DNA from: Clostridia bacterium
Lineage (GTDB): Bacteria > Bacillota_E > SLMV01 > PUMD01
Assembly (NCBI GenBank): GCA_003562655.1
Contig: PWUC01000168.1
Coordinates: forward strand, 1-16,173
DNA: 16,173 nucleotides
Direction of reading: 5' to 3'
Numbering within the stretch: position 1 is the stretch's first letter; each line of letters begins with the position of its first letter. Positions 1-7,641 of this stretch are shown one piece after another. The notes beneath the pieces were generated by a model. That model did not search any database and was not told the origin of the DNA. It saw nothing but the letters and a program-made list of their open reading frames with translations. The position numbers and the translations under genes are program-made.

Positions 1-2
1 AG

Positions 3-488
3 GACCTGAACAGCATGGGATACCCTGCCGTCGTATTGCCACCGGACGATGGCATGCACAGGGTGATCGTGGCAGTTACCAGCTCCGAGGCGGAAGCAGG
101 GAGGATCGCTGATGCCCTCGATTCAAGGAGTCCTCACGCTGCAGCGCTGTCGTGGGTGATTCCCAGCTTCAGCAGGCAGCTGACTGTCCCACCGGAGCTG
201 GGAGACGGCCTCCAGGCCCTGGTGACAGACCTCGGCGGTCTCCTCCTGGCAGAGGCTGCCCTGTCCGGCGAGGGGGACATATCGCGCCGGGCTGAGGCCG
301 TGACTGAGCTTTGGGGGCAGATCGAGGCAGGAGATGGGGCCGTTCCAGACGAATTCAGGATATTGATGGAGGAGTATGTTGTTCCCCATCTCGATGCTCT
401 CAGGGATGGTGTCGATTCCCGGGAGTCCAGGGAGACCTTCATAGAGTTGGTGTATGCCCTTGCAGAAATGGGCATCGATGGCGGATAG
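3..488 (+). CDS. SPOR-domain protein, SpoIIB-like (5' end outside window)
   Basis: The reading frame is open from the first bases of the window to the TAG at 486-488, so the gene is probably cut at its 5' end; the ATG at 15 is most likely internal. The first ~40 residues look like the second half of a SPOR domain: a strand ending in YPAVVLPPDDG, then HRVIVAVTSSEAEAGRIADALD, the usual 'rV.vG.f.s...A......L' pattern. SPOR domains bind denuded septal peptidoglycan. About 110 further residues form a mostly helical acidic tail with no motif I recognise. In B. subtilis the SPOR protein SpoIIB, which helps engulfment and septal wall thinning, lies directly upstream of maf, and this gene has the same position. 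The SPOR call rests on a half domain plus synteny. Calling it a SpoIIB orthologue is inference. Confidence 0.6.
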   Translation, partial: DLNSMGYPAVVLPPDDGMHRVIVAVTSSEAEAGRIADALDSRSPHAAALSWVIPSFSRQLTVPPELGDGLQALVTDLGGLLLAEAALSGEGDISRRAEAVTELWGQIEAGDGAVPDEFRILMEEYVVPHLDALRDGVDSRESRETFIELVYALAEMGIDGG

Positions 489-529
489 AACCATGGTCTT
501 GTGTGACAATAGGAATAAGGGGGCCTGAC

Positions 530-781
530 GTGCGAAGAGAAAGCAGAAATTATCTGACCCTCGTGCTGCTGCTGATTATCGGCGCCTTCGTGGGGAATGT
601 AGTGGGGGAGGTGGTCTCGCCCCACGTTCCGGTCCTGGCTGAGAGTGCAGCCCTGGGATTCTCTCCGGTGACGTTGAGGCTCCTGAACACCCTGGACTTC
701 ACCCTGGGCATGAATCTCAACCTCACTCTGCTGGGGGCCCTTGGCGCCGGGTTCGGCGTCCTCCTATGGAGGGCGAGGTGA
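530..781 (+). CDS. DUF4321 small membrane protein
   Basis: An 83-residue protein with two hydrophobic segments: residues ~8-25 (YLTLVLLLIIGAFVGNVVG) and ~63-80 (LTLLGALGAGFGVLLW). A middle stretch contains LRLLNTLDFTLGMNLNLT. This layout matches the DUF4321 family of Bacillota (glycine-rich first helix with GxxxGxxxGE-like spacing, then 'tltlGf.l.lNl..i.G'), which commonly precedes maf. The function is unknown. I chose the GTG at 530 because AAGGGGG lies about 7 bases upstream and because longer versions of the frame add Arg-rich, non-homologous sequence. The stop overlaps the maf start (GTGA at 778-781), so translation is probably coupled. Family assignment is from remembered sequence pattern. 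Confidence 0.7.
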   Translation: MRRESRNYLTLVLLLIIGAFVGNVVGEVVSPHVPVLAESAALGFSPVTLRLLNTLDFTLGMNLNLTLLGALGAGFGVLLWRAR

Positions 782-1404
782 GTGAATCACCCGTGGTGAG
801 GTCGGAGGGAAGGCCGCGGATCATACTGGCCTCGGCGTCGCCCAGGAGGAAGCAGATTCTGCAGAACCTGGGCCTCCCCTTCGAAAGCATTCCGTCGAGG
901 CTTGACGAGGAGGAGGTTCTCGCCGGTGGTGCGCTCGCTCCAGCAGAGGCGACACTGCTTCTGGCGAGGGCCAAGGCGCGGGAGGTCAGCAGCCGAAGGG
1001 GAGGCCTGGTGATCGGGGCCGACACGGTGGTGGTTGACGGCAGCTGTGTCCTCGGCAAGCCGTGTGATGACGAGGACGCAGGGAGGATGCTCCGCCGCCT
1101 GTCCGGGCGCCTTCACTCAGTGATGACGGCAGTTGCTGTCATTGACGCCGGGCGGGGTTGCGAGGCCGCGGAGGTGTGCCGCACCGAGGTCAGGATGAAG
1201 TCCCTGCCCCGGGAGGTGATTGCGGCGTACATCGCCACTGGAGAGCACCGGGACAAGGCCGGCTCCTATGCCATACAGGGCAGGGGTGGGCTGCTCGTCG
1301 ACGGCATTGAGGGGTCCTATTCCTGCGTGGTCGGGTTTCCCGTTCACGTTGTGGACAGGCTCTTTGCCCGTCTGGGTTATTCTATATGGCACTTCATGTT
1401 ATGA
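778..1404 (+). CDS. maf: Maf nucleoside triphosphate pyrophosphatase
   Basis: The Maf/YhdE/YceF family hydrolyses non-canonical or surplus nucleoside triphosphates (dTTP/UTP or modified bases) to the monophosphate plus pyrophosphate, in the cytosol. Visible signatures are ILASASPRRKQIL near residue 16, LARAKA, GADTVV with the catalytic Asp at about residue 82, LGKPCDDEDAGRML, and the C-terminal block DKAGSYAIQG...GSYSCVVGFP. The length of 208 residues is normal for the family. I prefer the GTG at 778 to the ATG at 766, because GGAGGG at 768-773 is well placed for 778 and the GTGA overlap with the preceding stop suggests coupling; the ATG at 766 has no ribosome binding site. B. subtilis Maf was first linked to septum formation when overexpressed, which fits its place beside the shape genes. 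Substrate preference is not readable here. Confidence 0.95.
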   Translation: MSESPVVRSEGRPRIILASASPRRKQILQNLGLPFESIPSRLDEEEVLAGGALAPAEATLLLARAKAREVSSRRGGLVIGADTVVVDGSCVLGKPCDDEDAGRMLRRLSGRLHSVMTAVAVIDAGRGCEAAEVCRTEVRMKSLPREVIAAYIATGEHRDKAGSYAIQGRGGLLVDGIEGSYSCVVGFPVHVVDRLFARLGYSIWHFML

Positions 1405-1438
1405 TCAGGGTGAACCGACCTGAAAATGGGGAAGGGAC

Positions 1439-2167
1439 GTGGAGCGAAAAGGTCTGAAAATAAAGGAACTTCCGCCCCGGCAGCGACCACGGGAACGGCT
1501 GCTCCAGCGAGGTGCCCGGGTTCTCACCGATGCAGAGATCCTGGCCCTGCTGATGGGCACTGGCAATGCCCGGAGGGGAGAAAACGTACTGGACCTGGCC
1601 CAGCGGGTGCTCGTGGCGCTCGGTAAGAGGGGCGGAGGCGACACGGTGTTGAGGAACCTGTTGGATACCAGCGTCGAGGAACTGTGCAGCATTTCCGGTG
1701 TGGGCCGGGCAAAGGCATCGGCCATCGTGGCGGCGGTGGAGCTGGGCCGCCGGGTTGCGGCGGAGGTGCCCCGGGGATCGGAAGTCAACGGCCCACAGGA
1801 TGTGGCCCGGGTTCTCACCGAGGACATGCGGTATCTGGACAGGGAGTGCTTCAAGATCGTACTGTTGAACACGAAGAATCGGGTACTGGGGATCGAAGTG
1901 GTGTCGGTAGGAGGATTGAACTCGTCGGTGGTACATCCGAGGGAGATCTTCAAGATATGTGTCAGGCGAAGTGCCGCGGCGGTCATCCTTGCTCATAATC
2001 ACCCGAGTGGCGATCCCACCCCCAGCCGAGAGGACATTGAGGTCACCGAACGGATTATCAGTGCTGGCACATTGATGGGGATTGATGTTCTGGACCATCT
2101 TATCATTGGCGATGACTGCTATGTCAGCCTGAGGGAACAGGGAGACAGCTGGGACATGCAGTCCTGA
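1439..2167 (+). CDS. radC: RadC family JAB/MPN-domain protein
   Basis: A 242-residue RadC. The N-terminal half (to ~residue 110) carries helix-hairpin-helix-like segments (LTDAEILALLMGTG, then SISGVGRAKASAIVAAVELG). The C-terminal half is the JAB1/MPN-like domain with the metal-binding motif HNHPSGDPTPSREDI: H186, H188 and D192 are in place, with HPREIF upstream. The historical 'DNA repair' name came from a mis-mapped E. coli mutation, and the biochemical role of RadC is still unsettled. The start is the GTG at 1439, preceded by GGGGAAGGGAC. It follows maf after 34 bases and precedes mreB after 29 bases, the same order as in Bacillus, so it is probably co-transcribed. Family confidence is very high; function is unknown. 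Confidence 0.95.
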   Translation: MERKGLKIKELPPRQRPRERLLQRGARVLTDAEILALLMGTGNARRGENVLDLAQRVLVALGKRGGGDTVLRNLLDTSVEELCSISGVGRAKASAIVAAVELGRRVAAEVPRGSEVNGPQDVARVLTEDMRYLDRECFKIVLLNTKNRVLGIEVVSVGGLNSSVVHPREIFKICVRRSAAAVILAHNHPSGDPTPSREDIEVTERIISAGTLMGIDVLDHLIIGDDCYVSLREQGDSWDMQS

Positions 2168-2196
2168 CGTCCGGTGCCTGGAAGGAGAATCGATGA

Positions 2197-3237
2197 GTGT
2201 TTAGCTTTATCTATAATCAGCTTTCACGCGATATGGGAATCGATCTGGGTACAGCAAACACCCTGGTATACGTCCGTGGGAGGGGAATCGTACTGCATGA
2301 GCCCTCCGTCGTTGCCATGCGCAGGGGAGAGGATACCGAGCCCCTGGCCGTGGGCAATGACGCCAAGCGCATGATCGGCCGGACCCCCGGCAACATAGTC
2401 GCCACGCGGCCAATGAAGGATGGCGTGATCGCCGACTTCGATGTGACCCAGACCATGCTGCGCTACTTCATCGGCAAGGCCACCCGCCGGAAACCGGTCA
2501 TCCGCCCCAGGGTTGTTGTCGCAGTCCCCTCCGGGGTCACTGAGGTGGAAAAGAGGGCAGTCATCGACGCCACCCTCCAGGCCGGGGCCCGGGAAGCCTA
2601 CCTGATCGAGGAGCCGATGGCGGCGGCCATTGGAGCGGGGCTTCCCGTGCATGAGCCAACGGGGAACATGGTGGTGGACATCGGTGGTGGCACCACCGAG
2701 GTCGCGATTATCTCCCTGGGCGGGATCGTGACCCACCAGTCCATACGCATCGCCGGCGATGAGATGGATGAATCGATTGTCAACTACGTCAAGAGGAGAT
2801 ACAACCTGCTCATAGGAGAGAGAACGGCCGAACAGGTCAAGATGGAGATTGGAAGTGCCGTTGCAGCCGAGGAAGAGGCGACCTATGACGTGCGCGGCCG
2901 CGATCTGGTCAGTGGCCTTCCCCAGACCGTTGAACTGACGGCGGAGGAGGTACGCGAGGCTCTCTCGGAGCCGGTGTCCAACATACTGGATGCGATCCGT
3001 GTGACCCTCGAGCGTACCCCTCCAGAACTGGCCTCGGACATCATGGACCGCGGCATTGTGTTGACGGGTGGAGGGGCCATGCTCCTGGGCTTTGATCGGC
3101 TGGTGAGCAATGAGACGGGGATGCCGGTGTATCTGTCAGAGGAGCCTCTTCTGTGCGTAGTGCGGGGAACGGGCAAGGTCCTCGATGAGCTGGATGTGTT
3201 GAAGCGAATCTTGATGGTCCCCAAGCGACTGGCCTAA
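2197..3237 (+). CDS. mreB: Rod shape-determining actin MreB
   Basis: Bacterial actin that forms membrane-bound filaments and steers lateral wall synthesis by the RodA-PBP2 complex. Actin-fold landmarks are all present: phosphate-1 loop [13 protein letters not shown] (D16), [19 protein letters not shown], phosphate-2 loop [18 protein letters not shown] (D161), and the adenosine motif [17 protein letters not shown] near the C-terminus. The length of 346 residues is typical. The N-terminal [12 protein letters not shown] could be the short amphipathic membrane anchor known in the family. The start is the GTG at 2197, with GAAGGAGA at 2180-2187; the nearby ATG at 2193 runs into a stop after three codons. 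MreB and Mbl paralogues cannot be separated from sequence alone, but the position next to mreC and mreD supports MreB. Confidence 0.97.
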   Translation: MFSFIYNQLSRDMGIDLGTANTLVYVRGRGIVLHEPSVVAMRRGEDTEPLAVGNDAKRMIGRTPGNIVATRPMKDGVIADFDVTQTMLRYFIGKATRRKPVIRPRVVVAVPSGVTEVEKRAVIDATLQAGAREAYLIEEPMAAAIGAGLPVHEPTGNMVVDIGGGTTEVAIISLGGIVTHQSIRIAGDEMDESIVNYVKRRYNLLIGERTAEQVKMEIGSAVAAEEEATYDVRGRDLVSGLPQTVELTAEEVREALSEPVSNILDAIRVTLERTPPELASDIMDRGIVLTGGGAMLLGFDRLVSNETGMPVYLSEEPLLCVVRGTGKVLDELDVLKRILMVPKRLA

Positions 3238-3318
3238 CCCGTCGGCATCCGGCACCAGCTGATGATCAAGCTCCCAGCCTGATGCTGGGTGAGGGTTGAA
3301 ACGGGGCGGAGAGCGTTG

Positions 3319-4188
3319 ATGCGTTTCTGGCGAGACCGGCGCTTTGTTGGGAGCCTGCTGATCAGTCTATTCCTGATATCTCTGATGGTCCTGACGCGGG
3401 CCCCCGATCGCCCCCCGGGGAGACTGGAGCATCTGTGGACTGAGCTGCTTGCCCCCCTGGAGGGCATCCTGACCGAGGTGTCCCGGAGAACCGGCGGGTG
3501 GATGGGGGATCTGATCCGCTTTCGCATCATCGTGCGGGAGAATCAGGAACTGCGGTCGCAGCTGGCCGAGCTGGAGGCGCTTGAGACCCGGATGGTCCTG
3601 CTGCAGCGGGAGAACCGCCGGTTGAGGGACCTGCTCTCGCTGTCGGAGGTCCTGCAGGTGGAGGTGGGGATCGCCCGGGTTCTGGCCCGTCATCCCTCCA
3701 ACTGGACCCGTCAGCTCACCCTGGACCGGGGATCGGGGAACGATGTGCGCACCGGAGATGTGGTCGTCACGTCCACCGGGCTCGTCGGCCGGGTGACCGC
3801 CACCACCATCAATACGGCCCGGGTCATGCTGATCACGAGTCCCGAGAGCGGTCTGGGGGTGGAGTCGCTGGTCAGCGGTGACGCGGGGGTGGCCGCCGGT
3901 CAGATCGCCCGGGAGGGTCTTCTGCGGGTCAGCTTCTTCGACCCGGCGGCGGAGGTTCATGAAGGTGATATCATTGTGACATCCGGCCTGGGCGAGGCCA
4001 TTCCCGGGGGAATTCCCGTGGGAGAGGTGGTGAGGGTCACCATCGAGGAAATGGGCCTTCTCCAGGAGGTCTGGATCCGGCCCACAGCGGAGCTCAATCA
4101 CCTGCACGAGGTGATGGTGATCCGGCTGCCCGGGAGGCACGGGTTGAGGTGGCCCGGGATTGTCGACGAAAATGCCGATGAGCGTTGA
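3319..4188 (+). CDS. mreC: Rod shape-determining protein MreC
   Basis: Bitopic membrane protein of the elongasome, which binds and activates PBP2 from outside the membrane. Seen here: a short basic N-terminus (MRFWRDRR), one transmembrane segment (~residues 10-26), a coiled coil with NQELRSQLAELEALETRMVL and QRENRRLRDLLSL (~residues 75-110), then the beta-rich C-terminal domain with repeated V/G-rich strands (DVVVTSTGLVGRV, DIIVTSGLGEAIPGGIPVG). The length of 289 residues is usual. I chose the ATG at 3319 over the in-frame GTG at 3289. A purine-rich GGCGGAGAG precedes 3319, and the GTG at 3289 lies in the 3' arm of a small hairpin (3273-3289) and lacks a Shine-Dalgarno sequence. The gene overlaps the start of mreD. 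Confidence 0.93.
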   Translation: MRFWRDRRFVGSLLISLFLISLMVLTRAPDRPPGRLEHLWTELLAPLEGILTEVSRRTGGWMGDLIRFRIIVRENQELRSQLAELEALETRMVLLQRENRRLRDLLSLSEVLQVEVGIARVLARHPSNWTRQLTLDRGSGNDVRTGDVVVTSTGLVGRVTATTINTARVMLITSPESGLGVESLVSGDAGVAAGQIAREGLLRVSFFDPAAEVHEGDIIVTSGLGEAIPGGIPVGEVVRVTIEEMGLLQEVWIRPTAELNHLHEVMVIRLPGRHGLRWPGIVDENADER

Positions 4189-4699
4189 CGGGAGGTCGGA
4201 GGGTTCCTTGTCCTTGCTGGCGCATCTCGGTGTACTGCTGACAGCGCTGCTTCTGCAGATGACGTTGGTACCGGGCATCGGCCGCGGCGGGGGGCGTCCG
4301 GACCTGGTGCTGATATGGGTGCTCGCCGCCTCCATCTTCGAGTCGAAACAGGGGTATGCCCTCGTGATTGCGGCTGCCGGCGGTGTCCTGCTTGATCTGA
4401 CGGGGGGAAGGTTCATCGGTCTGAACGTGCTGTTGTTGGTGGGTGCAGCTCTGGTTACCAGGAGGGTTCTCAGGGCCTTTTTGCGCCCCAGTGTCTCCCT
4501 CTCGGTTGCCATGACCCTCGGTCTGTCGCTGGTGATCGAGACCGTCCGGGCAGTGCTGTGGCTGCCTGGAATCCCGAGGGAGGTAGTGGGGACGGTGTCG
4601 GTAGCCGTCATCTCAGCTTCGTACAGCGGATCCCTGATGATCGCTGTGTACTACGCGGCTGCGGCGGTGATGGGGTTCACACACTGGGAGAACTCATAG
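4160..4699 (+). CDS. mreD: Rod shape-determining protein MreD
   Basis: Polytopic membrane partner of MreC in the elongasome. The protein is very hydrophobic, with about five to six transmembrane segments beginning at LSLLAHLGVLLTALLLQMTL. The family pattern is visible as GRPDLVLIWVLAAS, then GYALVIAAAGGVLLDLTGGRFIGLNVLLLVG (given here as landmarks). The length of 179 residues is typical. The start is uncertain: the TTG at 4160 has GAGGTGG seven bases upstream and gives a 29-base overlap with mreC; the ATGs at 4172 and 4178 lack a good ribosome binding site but would give starts nearer the first helix. It is followed immediately by the PBP2 gene, so translation is probably coupled. Confidence 0.88.
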   Translation: MSTKMPMSVDGRSEGSLSLLAHLGVLLTALLLQMTLVPGIGRGGGRPDLVLIWVLAASIFESKQGYALVIAAAGGVLLDLTGGRFIGLNVLLLVGAALVTRRVLRAFLRPSVSLSVAMTLGLSLVIETVRAVLWLPGIPREVVGTVSVAVISASYSGSLMIAVYYAAAAVMGFTHWENS

Positions 4700-4711
4700 G
4701 GGGTGCATTCC

Positions 4712-6691
4712 GTGCGGCGGCGAGCCCGTGTTTTCGCGGTTCTGATCACATTGCTGATGCTCCTTCTCCTGGGCCGCGCAGCCCAGCTGCAGATACTCGA
4801 GGGGGATAATCTGCTCCTGGCCTCCCTGCAGCAGCGGCTGCGGGTGCTCAGCATTCCTGCGCCGAGGGGAAAGATCATCTCCTCCGACGGCGCTGTTCTG
4901 GCCTCTAACCGGCCGGCCTTTGTGGCCCAGTATCTGCCCTCCAGTGACCCTCTCACCGACTCGCAGCTGGACCTCGTGTCCCGACTGATCGGTGTTCCCG
5001 TTGAGAGCATCCTGGGCGCCATACGCGACCAGACTCGCACCAGACCCTATGCTCCCGTCGATCTGAAGATCGATCTGTCGCCCGGCGAGTATACGTCGTT
5101 GATGGAAAACCGCTACCTTCTACCCGGGATCCGGGTCGAGGCACGGCCGGTGAGACTGTACCCGGGCGATGACCTCGCTGCCCACGTTCTGGGCTATGTG
5201 CTGAAAATCAGCGAGCAGGAGCTGAGGACCTTCGGCGAGATGTCCGACAGGAAATACGACAACCGCGATGTGGTGGGAAAGTCGGGCGTGGAGAGGAGCA
5301 TGGAGTTCAGCCTGCAGGGCCGCGTGGGCGAGACGAGGATAGAGGTGGACGCCTTCGGGCGGCTGGTCGAGAGCGTGATGGGACAGGTGCCCCGTCCCGG
5401 TGATCATGTGCACCTGACCCTCGACAGCGGGCTGCAGCTGGTCGCCGAGAGGGCTCTGGAGGTGGTGACCGAGAGGATGCAGGCAGGACATGATCCCGTT
5501 CCCTACGATCCCTCCCAGGGACGCTATGTGGGCCTTTGGGACGAGGGAATCATGCTTCCAGCCGACTCCGCGAACCCCTCGAAGAGCTATCCTGACGCCA
5601 CATCGGCCTCTGCGGTGGTGATGGATGTCAGGACGGGGGCGATCCTGGCCATGGCCTCACAGCCCTCCTTCAACCTCAACGATTTTGCCACCGCGCCCCT
5701 GCACCTGCCCGGGACTGAGGGTGCCGAGCAGTGGGCGCTGAAGTGGCAGGAACTGAACGACCCCCGGGCGGGGCAGCCCCTCCTCAACCGGGCTGTGGCC
5801 CAGATCACTCCGCCGGGCTCGACTTTCAAGATGGTCACTGCCCTGGCGGCACTGGAGGCAGGGGTCAACCCCGCCGCGACGGAAACCTGTCACGGTGCCC
5901 TGGGCATCTTCGGCCAGAGCTACGGCTGCTGGAGGACCCACGGTGTCGTCAATCTGCACAAGGCCATAGCCGAGAGCTGCAACGTCTACTTCTACCGGGC
6001 GGGACTCCGGGTGGGGATCGATCCCATGGTCGAGATGGCAAGGGCCTTCGGGTTCGGCCAGGTGACGGGCATACTTGGGCTTCCGCCGGGAGAGGAGAGT
6101 GGAGGCATCCTTCCGGACAGGGCGTGGAAGCAGGAGATCCTGGGTGAGCCCTGGTACCCGGGAGAGACCCTCATGGCAGCCATCGGGCAGGGGTTTCACG
6201 CGTACACTCCACTGCAGATGGCCAGCTACGCTGCCACCATCGCCAGTGGGGGAACCCGATTTCGACCCTATGTCGTTGACCGCCTGGTGGGCGATGATGG
6301 AGAATTGCTGTGGGAGGCATCGCCTGAGGTGCTGTCTACGCTCCCTGCGTCGGATGCAAACATTGCACTGGTCCAGCGCGGAATGGAAGGTGCCATGATT
6401 CCCGGGGGTTCGGGCCACTGGCGGTTCTTCGACTACCCCAGGGAACGCCCCAGCGACGGTGAGCTGATCTCCGTGGCGGGCAAGACCGGCACCGCGGAGG
6501 TGGGAAGCCCCGACCTCAGGCGCGAGAGTCACGGTTGGTTTGTCGCCTACGCCCCGGCCGACGATCCCGAGATCGCCGTCGCAGTGGTGATCTACCACGG
6601 TAGTGGAGGATCCAGGGCGGCGGCGCCCGTGGCCCGGGTCATCATCGATGAGTATTTTGGCTTTCCCACCCTTCCCGATGACAGCAGGTGA
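4712..6691 (+). CDS. mrdA: Penicillin-binding protein 2 (class B transpeptidase)
   Basis: Monofunctional DD-transpeptidase that crosslinks lateral-wall peptidoglycan with the SEDS glycosyltransferase RodA. One N-terminal membrane helix (~residues 7-22, VFAVLITLLMLLLLG) is followed by the dimerisation/pedestal domain with RGKIISSDGAVLASNRP and VGKSGVERSMEFSLQG. The transpeptidase domain has the three catalytic motifs: STFK with nucleophile S370 and K373, SCN at 422-424, and KTGTAE at 591-596. There are no PASTA domains, which argues for PBP2/MrdA rather than SpoVD or PBP2x. I chose the GTG at 4712 because AGGGGGTG (4698-4705) is six bases upstream; the GTG at 4703 would overlap that site. The length of 659 residues is normal. 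Its placement straight after mreD and in the same cluster as a SEDS gene is what the elongasome predicts. Confidence 0.95.
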   Translation: MRRRARVFAVLITLLMLLLLGRAAQLQILEGDNLLLASLQQRLRVLSIPAPRGKIISSDGAVLASNRPAFVAQYLPSSDPLTDSQLDLVSRLIGVPVESILGAIRDQTRTRPYAPVDLKIDLSPGEYTSLMENRYLLPGIRVEARPVRLYPGDDLAAHVLGYVLKISEQELRTFGEMSDRKYDNRDVVGKSGVERSMEFSLQGRVGETRIEVDAFGRLVESVMGQVPRPGDHVHLTLDSGLQLVAERALEVVTERMQAGHDPVPYDPSQGRYVGLWDEGIMLPADSANPSKSYPDATSASAVVMDVRTGAILAMASQPSFNLNDFATAPLHLPGTEGAEQWALKWQELNDPRAGQPLLNRAVAQITPPGSTFKMVTALAALEAGVNPAATETCHGALGIFGQSYGCWRTHGVVNLHKAIAESCNVYFYRAGLRVGIDPMVEMARAFGFGQVTGILGLPPGEESGGILPDRAWKQEILGEPWYPGETLMAAIGQGFHAYTPLQMASYAATIASGGTRFRPYVVDRLVGDDGELLWEASPEVLSTLPASDANIALVQRGMEGAMIPGGSGHWRFFDYPRERPSDGELISVAGKTGTAEVGSPDLRRESHGWFVAYAPADDPEIAVAVVIYHGSGGSRAAAPVARVIIDEYFGFPTLPDDSR

Positions 6692-6708
6692 CACGATCCG
6701 CGATGACC

Positions 6709-6813
6709 GGAGATCAATGTAGAAATTAGGCGAAATACGCAGTAATGAGCAGTATAGTCTTCCGTGAGCCCCGCAATCGCTGGTGAAGGAGGATATTTGC
6801 CAAATAAGGCGAA
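6709..6813 (+). repeat. Duplicated bipartite element GGAG-N16-GGCGAA upstream of minC
   Basis: The 155-base gap between the PBP2 gene and minC (6692-6846) holds two copies of a bipartite sequence with identical internal spacing. Copy 1 is GGAG at 6709-6712 and GGCGAA at 6729-6734; copy 2 is GGAG at 6788-6791 and GGCGAA at 6808-6813. The twelve bases AAATTAGGCGAA (6723-6734) and AAATAAGGCGAA (6802-6813) differ at one position, and the copies sit 79 bases apart. Copy 2 also contains the palindrome TATTTG-C-CAAATA (6794-6806). The gap is clearly more AT-rich than the coding sequence around it. A regulatory or dispersed-repeat role is inference; no family is recognised. Confidence 0.5.
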
Positions 6814-6846
6814 GTCCTCTGCACACCATTTCGAGGGGGTTCCGAT

Positions 6847-7494
6847 GTGGACGGTAAGATGGTCACTTTCAAGGGCAGCAGGAACGGGCTCTATATCAAC
6901 CTGGCGGAGGGACCAACCTATGAGGTCTTGCTCGAGGAGTTGGAGGGCAAGCTCGCCGCCGCCAGGGGATTTTTCCGGGGGTCGGACGCCGTCGTCGACG
7001 TGGGCAGCCGAGTTCTCACGACGGAGCAGCTGTTGATGCTCGAGAGAAGGCTGCGCACAACGGGAGGATTTGACCTGACGCAGGTGCTGCACGAGCCGTC
7101 GGAGGACCGGGAGGCGAGAGGCCGGGGCGGCGATCGCGCCAGGTTGGTTCGTAGAACCCTGCATTCGGGGCAGCACATCCGCCACAACGGCAACGTGGTC
7201 ATTGTAGGCGACGTCAATGCCGGAGCGGAGGTGGTGGCCACAGGGGACGTGTTCGTGATGGGACGCCTGAGGGGGGTCGTTCACGCCGGCGCTGGGGGCG
7301 ATGCCCGCGCGGTGGTGCTCGCCTTCCGGATGGAACCGATTCAGCTGCGGATCGGTGACATGATCACCCGGGCTCCCGGAGGCGGGCCGGAGTCGAATCT
7401 GCCCGAAGTTGCCCGGCTGCAGGATGGTGTTATAGTAGTGGAAGAGTATCATCCCGGTGTCGTTAGTTTGGATGGGAAGGCAGTGCGACAATGA
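6847..7494 (+). CDS. minC: Septum site-determining protein MinC
   Basis: FtsZ antagonist delivered to the membrane by MinD, which prevents division near the poles. The N-terminal domain (~1-105; MVTFKGSRNGLYINL at the start, then SRVLTTEQLLMLERRL) is the variable FtsZ-depolymerising part. The C-terminal beta-helix (~105-185) is the recognisable MinC_C domain: LHSGQHIRHNGNVVIVGDVN, then GAEVVATGDVFVMGRLRG, VHAGAGG and the closing QLRIGDMITRAP. The length of 215 residues is typical for Bacillota. The start is the GTG at 6847, with GAGGGGGT at 6833-6840. The ATG at 6845 is in the wrong frame. It is the first gene of the min part of the cluster, after the largest gap so far. Confidence 0.93.
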   Translation: MDGKMVTFKGSRNGLYINLAEGPTYEVLLEELEGKLAAARGFFRGSDAVVDVGSRVLTTEQLLMLERRLRTTGGFDLTQVLHEPSEDREARGRGGDRARLVRRTLHSGQHIRHNGNVVIVGDVNAGAEVVATGDVFVMGRLRGVVHAGAGGDARAVVLAFRMEPIQLRIGDMITRAPGGGPESNLPEVARLQDGVIVVEEYHPGVVSLDGKAVRQ

Positions 7495-7571
7495 TTCTAG
7501 GCCCATATCCCGGTGGCGTAGCTTCGTCAAATCTGGGGGCAAAGGAGTGTGAGCAAACCTGGTGAGGGGCC

Positions 7572-7593
7572 GGCAGCGCCCGGGGGCGCTGTC
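7572..7593 (+). promoter_or_regulatory. Strong hairpin in the minC-minD gap
   Basis: In the 147-base space between minC and minD, GGCAGCGCC (7572-7580) pairs with GGCGCTGTC (7585-7593) around the loop CGGG: nine pairs including one G-U, mostly G-C. No T-tract follows (next bases TGGACAGTG), so a standard intrinsic terminator is unlikely. It could be an mRNA-stability or processing structure, or chance in GC-rich DNA. The rest of the gap shows no clear promoter and one possible 24-codon reading frame (7491-7565). Confidence 0.4.
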
Positions 7594-7641
7594 TGGACAG
7601 TGTGTTGATCGACACGCACACCTGTCGCACCAGGGAGAGTA

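Noticed and set aside
766..777. ATG at 766 as the maf start
   Set aside because: No ribosome binding site precedes it, whereas GGAGGG at 768-773 is correctly placed for the GTG at 778.
3367..4611. Long minus-strand open frame opposite mreC/mreD
   Set aside because: Pro/His/Gly/Gln-rich composition typical of the antisense of GC-rich coding sequence; mreC and mreD are unmistakable on the + strand.
6764..7036. Frame over the minC start (including a TTG at 6797 seven bases after AAGGAGGA)
   Set aside because: It overlaps minC out of frame, its product is Arg/Ser-rich with no family resemblance, and minC has its own good start and clear homology.
7601..7614. Imperfect palindrome GTGTTGATCGACAC before minD as an operator
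   Set aside because: Its two arms do not match perfectly and no second copy was seen; likely chance.
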